A stretch of DNA of 55,590 nucleotides from positions 1 through 55,590 of the IMG/VR virus record IMGVR_UViG_3300005466_000009, one strand, 5' to 3'. A model generated the notes under the pieces. It had not been told where the DNA came from and did no database searches. It was given only the letters and a program-made list of their open reading frames with translations. The DNA comes from a virus. The translations under genes were made by a program, and so were the position numbers. Within the stretch, counting starts at the first letter, position 1. Each line of letters begins with the position of its first letter. Shown here in pieces: positions 7,472-13,714 of this stretch.

Positions 7472-7506
7472 CCCGCCCCGCCGGTGAGGCCCACCGGCGG
7501 GGCGGG
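7472..7506 (+). terminator. hairpin terminator
   Basis: 15-bp perfect arms (7472-7486 and 7492-7506) around a 5-base loop, immediately after the stop at 7467. Confidence 0.75.
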
Positions 7507-7550
7507 TGTCCCACCCTCTCCCACCTGTCCGACCCGAGTGGAATGGATCG

Positions 7551-7567
7551 ATAGCCGATGAATGCAT
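7551..7567 (+). repeat. diverged third copy of the 6773/7736 repeat core
   Basis: ATAGCCGATGAATGCAT differs from the core ATAGCCAATGAATACAT at two positions. It overlaps the start codon of the 7558 gene. Confidence 0.6.
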
Positions 7568-7731
7568 TTCTCGCCCGGACCCCCGGCGCCGGCGAGCTGC
7601 CCCCCGGCGCGCTCGACTACGCCTGGGTCGCCCTCACCGCGGCGACCGGCTACCTGATGGCCAACCCGTGGACGTGGGTGGTGGGCGCGGTGCTGGCGGG
7701 GCTCGCGCTGCGCGGGGGCAAGCGGAGGTAG
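7558..7731 (+). CDS. 57-residue small membrane protein
   Basis: ATG 7558 lies inside the diverged repeat; there is no clear ribosome site, so the start is uncertain. The protein has one long hydrophobic region from about residue 20 to 52, broken by NPWTW, so one or two membrane helices, then a basic GGKRR tail. Unknown function. Confidence 0.5.
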   Translation: MNAFLARTPGAGELPPGALDYAWVALTAATGYLMANPWTWVVGAVLAGLALRGGKRR

Positions 7732-7735
7732 ATCG

Positions 7736-7758
7736 ATAGCCAATGAATACATACCCCC
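7736..7758 (+). repeat. 23-bp repeat, copy B
   Basis: Exact inverted match to 6773-6795. Its ATACCCCC end forms the left arm of the palindrome over the promoter of 7832. Confidence 0.8.
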
Positions 7759-7831
7759 TACGGGTTGCGCTGCGGCGACCGTAGGGGGTATGCTTATGCC
7801 ATCACCGGAACAACCGCCAGGGAGAACCGAC
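7751..7831 (+). promoter_or_regulatory. palindromic promoter and leader for 7832
   Basis: TTGCGC 7765-7770, 18 bp, TATGCT 7789-7794. Arms ATACCCCCTACGG (7751-7763) and CCGTAGGGGGTAT (7779-7791) form a 13-bp inverted repeat flanking the -35. Leader with GGAACAACCG and GGGAGAACCG. Confidence 0.85.
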
Positions 7832-8155
7832 ATGCCGAAGCTCATCGCCCCGCCCGCCCACCTGAAGAACTTCGACTTGGACGCGTTGGTCTTCAACGTG
7901 GCTGAGGTCGAGCCGTCCGAGGTCAAGACGTTCCCGATCATCACGGGCCGCTGGTACGTCAACACCACGACCGGCGTGCACGCGCGGACCCTGTACGACT
8001 CCCAGGCGGACGTCACGTTCGCGGAGGTGTGGGCGCCGTTCTACCCGGACACCACCCCGGACCGGAACGCACACGGCAACGTGGGCCTCACGCCCGGCGC
8101 CCGCCGGAAGGCAGAGCGTTCGGTCCGCGCGCACCTGGCCCGCACGGACTGGTGA
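7832..8155 (+). CDS. hypothetical protein
   Basis: 107 residues; the start is fixed by the leader (an in-frame ATG at 7796 is inside the promoter region). Mixed alpha/beta with the central strand pattern FPIITGRWYVNTTTG and VTFAEVWAPFYPD, and a basic C-terminal helix. Not recognised. Confidence 0.65.
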   Translation: MPKLIAPPAHLKNFDLDALVFNVAEVEPSEVKTFPIITGRWYVNTTTGVHARTLYDSQADVTFAEVWAPFYPDTTPDRNAHGNVGLTPGARRKAERSVRAHLARTDW

Positions 8156-8159
8156 ATCC

Positions 8160-8240
8160 ATACCCCCTACGGTCTTGCACTCGCAGGACCGTAGGGGGTA
8201 TGCTTGTCGTACAGGGACAACCGCACCAGGGAGAACCGCC
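8160..8240 (+). promoter_or_regulatory. palindromic promoter and leader for 8241
   Basis: TTGCAC 8175-8180, 18 bp, TATGCT 8199-8204. Perfect 15-bp arms at 8160-8174 and 8187-8201 around 12 bases; the clearest operator-like site in the genome. Leader with GGGACAACCG and GGGAGAACCG. Confidence 0.85.
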
Positions 8241-8714
8241 ATGACGCAGACCACCGCCCCCGCCTTCCGCTACATCGGCATCACCGACGAGTGCGTGGAG
8301 TGCCAGTGCTGCGGCAAGACCGGGCTCCGCTCGACCGTCATCCTGGCGGTGCTCGACGCGGACCAGAACGCGGAAGACGTCACCTACTACGGCTCGACGT
8401 GCGCGGCCCGCGCGCTCGCCGTCAAGGGTGGCGGCCGCGCGGTGCTCCAGTCCGCGCGCTGGGCGCACGAAAAGACCCTGACGGCGGCAGAGTCCGCCCG
8501 CCAGGCGCTCGCGTTCTACGGGCTCCCTGAGGTCGGTACCCCTTCGCTGCGCGAGCTGCGCGAACCACTGTGGAAGTACGTCGACGCGCACTCGAACGCC
8601 ATGTGGATGGAGGGCAGCACCGCGGACGAGAACCGCGCTCGCCTGGTGGAGTCGCTGGGCCGCTGGCAGGCCCAGCTGGCGGAGGCCGCGCTGCTCACTC
8701 GGGCCGCGGCGTGA
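8241..8714 (+). CDS. zinc-site protein of a common actinophage type
   Basis: 157 residues from ATG 8241 after the leader. The N-terminus carries CVECQCCGKTGL, and about 35 residues later YYGSTCAARAL; this C-x2-C-x-CCGK pattern followed by YG-x2-C is seen in many actinobacteriophage proteins of unknown role. The rest is helical. The stop overlaps the next GTG. Confidence 0.7.
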   Translation: MTQTTAPAFRYIGITDECVECQCCGKTGLRSTVILAVLDADQNAEDVTYYGSTCAARALAVKGGGRAVLQSARWAHEKTLTAAESARQALAFYGLPEVGTPSLRELREPLWKYVDAHSNAMWMEGSTADENRARLVESLGRWQAQLAEAALLTRAAA

Positions 8715-8995
8715 GGTACCTGTTGGAGGTGACGGTGCGGCCCGCGGACTACGTCCAACAGTCGCACCGTCCCCGGACGGAACACACGATCGAACGGGTG
8801 TTCGAGTTCGTGGAAGCGGCGAGCTCGCCGTTCACGGTGTCCGAGTGCTGGCGGGCCGCCTACGGGTCGTACGGGTGCGTGCGCGCCACGCTCGCGTCGA
8901 TGCGGCAGAACGGGCTGCTGACATGCGTGAATCCGGGCCGGTCGCCGGCGCGCTACATCCGCTCGGATCACGGGGTTGCGCACCCCGCACCGTAG
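8711..8995 (+). CDS. small winged-helix-like protein
   Basis: 94 residues from GTG 8711 (GTGA overlap). Residues about 28-80 have a helix-turn-helix rhythm: IERVFEFVEAA, FTVSECWRAAYGSYGCVRAT, LASMRQNGLLTCV, then a wing. Possible DNA-binding regulator; specificity unknown. The last codons lie within the next promoter. Confidence 0.6.
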   Translation: MRYLLEVTVRPADYVQQSHRPRTEHTIERVFEFVEAASSPFTVSECWRAAYGSYGCVRATLASMRQNGLLTCVNPGRSPARYIRSDHGVAHPAP

Positions 8996-9040
8996 GGGGT
9001 ATGCTTATCCCACAGGGACAACCGAGCAGGGAGAACCGCC
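8976..9040 (+). promoter_or_regulatory. promoter and leader for 9041
   Basis: TTGCGC 8976-8981, 18 bp, TATGCT 9000-9005 after GTAGGGGG. Leader with GGGACAACCG and GGGAGAACCG. Confidence 0.8.
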
Positions 9041-9349
9041 ATGCTGAACACCACCGCCCACCGCGCCGGCATCGCCACCGTCGAGATCAACCCCGCCGAC
9101 CTCGCCGACCTGATCGGCGCCCCCCTGCTCGACCCCATCGCCACCCGCACCGTGCACCCCTCCCGCGCCATCCTGGTCCGCGCCTACGAGGCGGCCCTGT
9201 CCCGCTACGTGGCCGCCAGCGACCCCGACGAGCGCCTGGTGCACCTGGTGGACGCTCGCGACGCCGGCCGCGCGCTCGACGCCTACGGCCACGTGTTCGA
9301 CGCCGACGTGGTGATCGACCGCGTGAACGCCCGTCACGGCGTCGCCTAA
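9041..9349 (+). CDS. hypothetical protein
   Basis: 102 residues. The start follows the leader. Ala/Asp-rich and mostly helical (AILVRAYEAALSRYVA, LVHLVDARDAGRALDAYG). No family or motif recognised. Confidence 0.65.
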   Translation: MLNTTAHRAGIATVEINPADLADLIGAPLLDPIATRTVHPSRAILVRAYEAALSRYVAASDPDERLVHLVDARDAGRALDAYGHVFDADVVIDRVNARHGVA

Positions 9350-9355
9350 AATCCG

Positions 9356-9438
9356 TACCCCCTACCGGTTGCGCACCCCGGCCGGTAGGGGGTATGCTTG
9401 TGTCACACCACGGAACAACTCCACGGAGGAGAACCACC
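9356..9438 (+). promoter_or_regulatory. palindromic promoter and leader for 9439
   Basis: TTGCGC 9369-9374, 18 bp, TATGCT 9393-9398. Arms TACCCCCTACCGG (9356-9368) and CCGGTAGGGGGTA (9382-9394): note that this arm pair has changed together relative to the TACGG form. Leader with GGAACAACTC and GAGGAGAACCACC. Confidence 0.85.
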
Positions 9439-9837
9439 ATGATCGCGAGCAACCGCCACCGTCGCGCCCAGCTCCGCACCGTCACCCGCAACGTGCGCGA
9501 GCAGCGACGTGCGGCCAAGCGCATGACGCTCGCCGTCGTCGCCCCCGTGCGGACCCAGCTGCTCGCCGTCGGTGTCGACGCCGCGACGGCCCGCCGGTTC
9601 GCCCCCGCGTTCAGCCGCGGCCTCGTCCGGGCCGCGACCGGCACCACCGTGATCAAGCTGCACGGGCGCCGGACCAAGCGGGTAGAGGTCAAGCTCTACG
9701 ACCGGTCGCGGTTCTTCGACCGCCTGGCCACCTACCGCCCCGCGAAGGACGCGAACGCCCGGCGCGTGTTCGCCCGCGCGTTCGCCGCGCTGGTCGAGTC
9801 GACCCCGGTCACCGTCGACGTCCGCCCGGCGGCCTGA
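9439..9837 (+). CDS. very basic hypothetical protein
   Basis: 132 residues, start fixed by the leader. The first 30 residues are extremely Arg-rich. Later come KLHGRRTKRVEVKLYD and RFFDRLATYRPAKDANARR. Nucleic-acid binding is likely from charge alone; no family recognised. Confidence 0.65.
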   Translation: MIASNRHRRAQLRTVTRNVREQRRAAKRMTLAVVAPVRTQLLAVGVDAATARRFAPAFSRGLVRAATGTTVIKLHGRRTKRVEVKLYDRSRFFDRLATYRPAKDANARRVFARAFAALVESTPVTVDVRPAA

Positions 9838-9881
9838 ACCACCTGTACCGATTCAGAAACACCCGACCCGAGGGGACCCTC

Positions 9882-10010
9882 ATGCTCGTGACCCTGCTCG
9901 CTGCCCTGCTCCAGTTCGTCGCTACCTGCTGCTGCGGCTGCAACTGCGGCAACCAGGTGGCCGCCGGTCAGCCCATGTGCACGCCGTGCGCGAACGGCAA
10001 TTGCCCCTGA
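9882..10010 (+). CDS. 42-residue Cys-rich exported or membrane miniprotein
   Basis: ATG 9882 after GAGGGGACCCTC. One hydrophobic helix (residues 2-15) leads into CCCGCNCG, and the tail has CTPCANGNC; eight Cys in all. It could be a signal sequence followed by a metal- or disulfide-rich knot, or a lipidated tail, since a Cys follows the hydrophobic stretch, although no proper lipobox is seen. Unknown role. Confidence 0.55.
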   Translation: MLVTLLAALLQFVATCCCGCNCGNQVAAGQPMCTPCANGNCP

Positions 10011-10046
10011 TAGCCTGACCACCTCACGCAGCACGTACCAGGCCGA

Positions 10047-10083
10047 AAACCCCCCGCACTCCGCACCGGAGGGCGGGGGGTTT
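10047..10083 (+). terminator. rho-independent terminator
   Basis: AAACCCCCCGC (10047-10057) pairs with GCGGGGGGTTT (10073-10083), followed by TTTCTTC. Separates the early region from the structural operon. Confidence 0.8.
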
Positions 10084-10091
10084 CTTCGCGT

Positions 10092-10097
10092 TACGAT
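10092..10097 (+). promoter_or_regulatory. possible late promoter -10 (TACGAT)
   Basis: TACGATCA lies 36 bp before ATG 10134 with no GGGGG prefix and no good -35. The same TACGATCA occurs before the capsid gene at 18213, which suggests a second promoter class for virion genes. Weak. Confidence 0.3.
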
Positions 10098-10133
10098 CAG
10101 CGAGGAACTCGCCCCTCGGGAAGGACCCTCACC

Positions 10134-10544
10134 ATGGCCCGACGCTCTGTCCCATCCGCCCCCGCCGTCGAGACGGTGCCCGTGCCGACCGCGCTGCGCT
10201 GGCACGCCTGGTACCCGGCGCTGTTCGTGCTGCACGGCGACCAGCGGAAGATCCTCCGCAACTGCAAGGTGTTCGCCGCCGACACCGGCCTGTACGTCTA
10301 CCGGACTGACCCGGCCGACCTCCGCCAGGTGGACGCCGCTACCCCCGACTGGTACTCGGCGATCGACTACGACAAGACAGCGAAGCCTGCCGACGACCAG
10401 ACTGCACGGAACACAGGTATCCGGATCCACACAGCCGCCGGCCAGGTGACCATCACGCCTAGGGCTGGATGCTCGTGTGCAGGGCAGACGCTGAAGGGTT
10501 GGTTCCCCGAGTGGGCGCACGTGATGCACGAGTGGAAGCCGTGA
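10134..10544 (+). CDS. hypothetical protein at the head of the structural operon
   Basis: 136 residues; GAAGGACC upstream of ATG 10134. Contains WHAWYPALFVLHGDQRKILR and a later beta segment, and ends in GCSCAGQTLKGWFPEW, a short Cys motif. The stop overlaps the next GTG. Position suggests a packaging-end or head accessory gene, but nothing identifies it. Confidence 0.6.
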   Translation: MARRSVPSAPAVETVPVPTALRWHAWYPALFVLHGDQRKILRNCKVFAADTGLYVYRTDPADLRQVDAATPDWYSAIDYDKTAKPADDQTARNTGIRIHTAAGQVTITPRAGCSCAGQTLKGWFPEWAHVMHEWKP

Positions 10545-10858
10545 GGCGCTGGTCTACGCGATCCTCGGCCACGCTGGCGGGGCTCGCCGTCAACGGGCTC
10601 GCCGCGTACCGGATCACGCGGCTGCTCCAGCGCGACAGCCTGCCCCCGCTGCCCGCGGTCCGTGAGCACCTGACGAACAAGTACGGGCACCTGCCCGTGG
10701 CCGACCTGATCGACTGCCCGTGGTGTCTGGGGTTCTGGGTGTCCGCGGGTGTCGTCGCCGCGAGTGCCTCCCCGTACCGGCGCGTGTGGGCTCCGCTCGC
10801 CGCGGCGCTGGCACTGTCCGCCGTGGTCGGCCTGGTCTCCACGCACACTCACGACTAG
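10541..10858 (+). CDS. DUF1360-like membrane protein
   Basis: 105 residues, GTG start in a GTGA overlap. The pattern LAAYRITRLLQRDSLP then IDCPWCLGFWVS followed by two hydrophobic helices matches the DUF1360 family common in phages and bacilli; its function is unknown. The CPWC pair is the family hallmark. It immediately precedes the portal gene. Confidence 0.7.
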   Translation: MRRWSTRSSATLAGLAVNGLAAYRITRLLQRDSLPPLPAVREHLTNKYGHLPVADLIDCPWCLGFWVSAGVVAASASPYRRVWAPLAAALALSAVVGLVSTHTHD

Positions 10859-10867
10859 GGGGCCGTT

Positions 10868-13714
10868 GTGCCGCTGATCGACCGTGTCCGCGCCTCCGGG
10901 GCTGCCTTGGCGGGCAAGGCTCCGAAGCTGCCACCCCCGCCTGAGCGTCCGGGCGGGGGTGCTGTGCTGACGGCGGCAGGGGTCAAGATCCAGCCGTCGA
11001 CGTCGCCGGACCAGCTGCGCGCGTTGGCCGCGATCCGCCAGCGCTGGCAGTCCCAGGCGTGGGGGTACCGCGAGCTGATCCCGGAACTCCGGTACGCGCT
11101 CCGGTTCCGGGCGGGCGCTATCGCGCGCATCCGGCTCTACGCCGCCCAGGTGAACCCGGACCCGACCGACGACGAGCCGATCGCTCTGTCGCTGCGGCTA
11201 TCCGACGACGAGGACAAGCGCAAGCGGGTGACGATCTCGCCCGACCTCGCGCAGGCCGCGGAGGAGGCGCTCGCCCGGCTGCCCCTGTCGGACGGGATGA
11301 GCTTCCTGGGTCGCTGGTCGGAGAACTTCGACACCGCGGGCGAGGCGTGGCTACACGGGTTCGTGGACTACCAGACCGGCGAGGAAACGTGGAAGATCCG
11401 CTCGACCTCGGAGATCGAAGTCTCGGCGGACGCGCGCACGGTGATGCTGAAGGACCCTTCGCTGCTCGGCGCACAGCGTCGGCTCGACCTCGGCGTGGCC
11501 GGCTACGGCGAGCAGGAAGACACGCCCGGCACGGAGGAGCTGTACCGGCTGTGGATCGAGCACCCGGAAAAGGCGCACGAGGCGGACTCTTCGTTGCGGT
11601 CGATGCAGACGGTGCTGGAGGACATCGTGCTAGCGGGCCGCGAGCTGCGCGCGGCGAGTCGGTCGCGGATCGCGGCTAACGGCCTGCTGCTCGTGCCGCG
11701 CGGGCTCACCCTGCCGATCAACACGAGCGAGGACACCGACCGGCCGGACGACTCGAAGATGGCGCGGGACCTTCAGATCGCGCTGGTGAGTCCGATCAGC
11801 AACGAGGGGGATGCGGGCAGCGTCGCGCCGATCATGATCACCGGTGAGACGGTGGACCTGAAAGAGGTCCGCCACCTCACCTTCGCCCGCGAGGACTCGC
11901 CGACCCTGCTCGGCAAGCAGCAAGCCGGCCTGACCCGCATGGCCAACGGGCTCGACGTCCCACCCGAGATCATCACCGGCATGTCGGACGCGAACCACTG
12001 GTCTGCCTGGCAGATCGACGCGGCGACCGCGCGGCACCACATCGAGCCGTCGACGCGGCTCATGGTCGACAGCCTCACGACGGCCTACCTCCGCACGACC
12101 CTGCTCGCCCAGGGGTTCAGGCTCGAAGAGGTCCGCCTGGTCGTGGTCTGGTACGACCTCGGGGGGTTGACGGAGAACCCGAACCGGCGACAGGACGCGA
12201 TCGACGCGCGCAAGACCGGCGATATCGGCCCTGCCGCGTTCCGCAAGGCGCTCGGCTTCAACGACGAGGACGCGCCCACCCCTGAAGAGATGCTCTACAT
12301 GATCGCTATGAACAGTGGCATGGACCAGACCACTGCGACCGCGATCCTGGCGGCGTACGCGAGGCACGTCTCCGAAGGGAAATTGGAGATCGACGTGCCG
12401 GACGTGTCTGCCGCTGTGGCGGCCGCGGGTCGACAGCCTCCCGCCGTGGGGCCGGCGCCGGTCCAGCCGGGCGACGCGCCGGGGTCGACTCCCGATACGG
12501 CTCCGAGCGGCATCGCGGCGAGTGCTCATGGAAGCGCTCTCACGGCCACGGCCAGCGCGGACGCCGTATCCGGACGCGAGATCCCGATCATCCACAGTGG
12601 ACTGACGGCGGCCGCGGACCCCGAGTTCACCTACCGCCTCGCGCTCGAAGAGGCCCGTGCGCTGATGGAGACCGACCGCGCCATCCGCGCCCAGGTGCAC
12701 GCCGCGGCAGAGGCCGCGCTCGTGCGAGTGCTGGAGCGCGCCGGGTCCAGGCTGCGCAGCAAGGCGACCGCCGACCGCGAGCTGTCCCTCAGCCTCCGCG
12801 GCGCCGACCCGTTCACGGTGCTGCACACCATCGGCCGGACCCGCGCGTTCGCGCTCGGCGGCACCGATGAACACCTGCTCGCCGACGCCTTCCGCGAGCT
12901 GGAGGAGGTGTTCGTCAACCTCGTGACCCTCGGCATCTCGGCCATCGTGGACCGCGTGCTGCGGATGCTCGGCCTGAAGCGGGACTCGGGTCCCGGCAAG
13001 ACGGTCGCCGGGCGCATGACCCAGCGCATGACCAGCCGCATCGACGAGGGCTGGGCCAGCCTGCACGGGACGCTGCTCGACCGGGCGCGCGAGAAGATGT
13101 TCGGCGACGGCCCGCCCGACAGCGACGAGGGCGAGCTGATGGCCGGCGCGGTCCCGGCCTACGCGGTCCGCACGGCGCTCGCCATCGTCGGCGGGCTCGA
13201 CGAGTCGACCGGCGGGCTCGACGAACTCGGCCGGTCCGTCGACGGCGAACCGGTCGGCGGGCTCGCCAACGGCGACACCGTCACCCGCGAGGTGGAGGAG
13301 GCCGGCGGCGTCGCGGTCGGCTACACGTGGGTGTACGGGATCACGCCGCTGCACCGGAAGTTCGACCCGCACCTGGACTTGGAGGGCAAGCGGTTCGCCG
13401 ACTGGTCGGATCCCATCCTGGACACGATCGACAACTACGGCGGCCGCTACGCGTGGGTTGGCCCGCACTTCCGGCCCGGCGACCACGGCGGCTGCATGTG
13501 CGACTACGTGCCCGCCTACGCGCTGCCCGCCTACGCCGACCAGGTGGACCAGCGGCTCCGGGTGCCCACGAAGGGAATGGCGGAGATCATCGCGCTGGCG
13601 GAGGGCGACGACCGCGCGGGCCGCACCGGCACGACGGCGCAAGAGCAGCGGGCGCGCTGGCAGCACATCCAGGATCTTCAGGCCCGATTCATCACCAAGG
13701 GAGGCGCGGCGTGA
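10868..13714 (+). CDS. portal protein fused to a MuF-like C-terminal domain
   Basis: 948 residues, about twice a usual portal. Residues about 1-490 resemble actinophage portals: RELIPELRYALRFRAGAIAR near the start, a helical stem, and LTFAREDSPTLLGKQQAGL followed by LDVPPEIITGMSDANHW. The following 60 residues are a low-complexity linker, and residues about 560-948 are helical and end in a MuF-type (PF04233-like) segment: a His/Phe-rich strand, GDHGGCMCDYVPAYALP and a closing helix. The portal forms the 12-subunit DNA channel at one capsid vertex; MuF domains are minor head proteins often packaged in the capsid. Fusion is inferred from the uninterrupted frame. Stop overlaps the protease GTG. 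Confidence 0.85.
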   Translation: MPLIDRVRASGAALAGKAPKLPPPPERPGGGAVLTAAGVKIQPSTSPDQLRALAAIRQRWQSQAWGYRELIPELRYALRFRAGAIARIRLYAAQVNPDPTDDEPIALSLRLSDDEDKRKRVTISPDLAQAAEEALARLPLSDGMSFLGRWSENFDTAGEAWLHGFVDYQTGEETWKIRSTSEIEVSADARTVMLKDPSLLGAQRRLDLGVAGYGEQEDTPGTEELYRLWIEHPEKAHEADSSLRSMQTVLEDIVLAGRELRAASRSRIAANGLLLVPRGLTLPINTSEDTDRPDDSKMARDLQIALVSPISNEGDAGSVAPIMITGETVDLKEVRHLTFAREDSPTLLGKQQAGLTRMANGLDVPPEIITGMSDANHWSAWQIDAATARHHIEPSTRLMVDSLTTAYLRTTLLAQGFRLEEVRLVVVWYDLGGLTENPNRRQDAIDARKTGDIGPAAFRKALGFNDEDAPTPEEMLYMIAMNSGMDQTTATAILAAYARHVSEGKLEIDVPDVSAAVAAAGRQPPAVGPAPVQPGDAPGSTPDTAPSGIAASAHGSALTATASADAVSGREIPIIHSGLTAAADPEFTYRLALEEARALMETDRAIRAQVHAAAEAALVRVLERAGSRLRSKATADRELSLSLRGADPFTVLHTIGRTRAFALGGTDEHLLADAFRELEEVFVNLVTLGISAIVDRVLRMLGLKRDSGPGKTVAGRMTQRMTSRIDEGWASLHGTLLDRAREKMFGDGPPDSDEGELMAGAVPAYAVRTALAIVGGLDESTGGLDELGRSVDGEPVGGLANGDTVTREVEEAGGVAVGYTWVYGITPLHRKFDPHLDLEGKRFADWSDPILDTIDNYGGRYAWVGPHFRPGDHGGCMCDYVPAYALPAYADQVDQRLRVPTKGMAEIIALAEGDDRAGRTGTTAQEQRARWQHIQDLQARFITKGGAA

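Noticed and set aside
6775-9398. The repeated GGGGGTATGCTT elements as a CRISPR array
   Set aside because: Copies are hundreds of bases apart, each directly before a gene start, with no spacer-like regular intervals.
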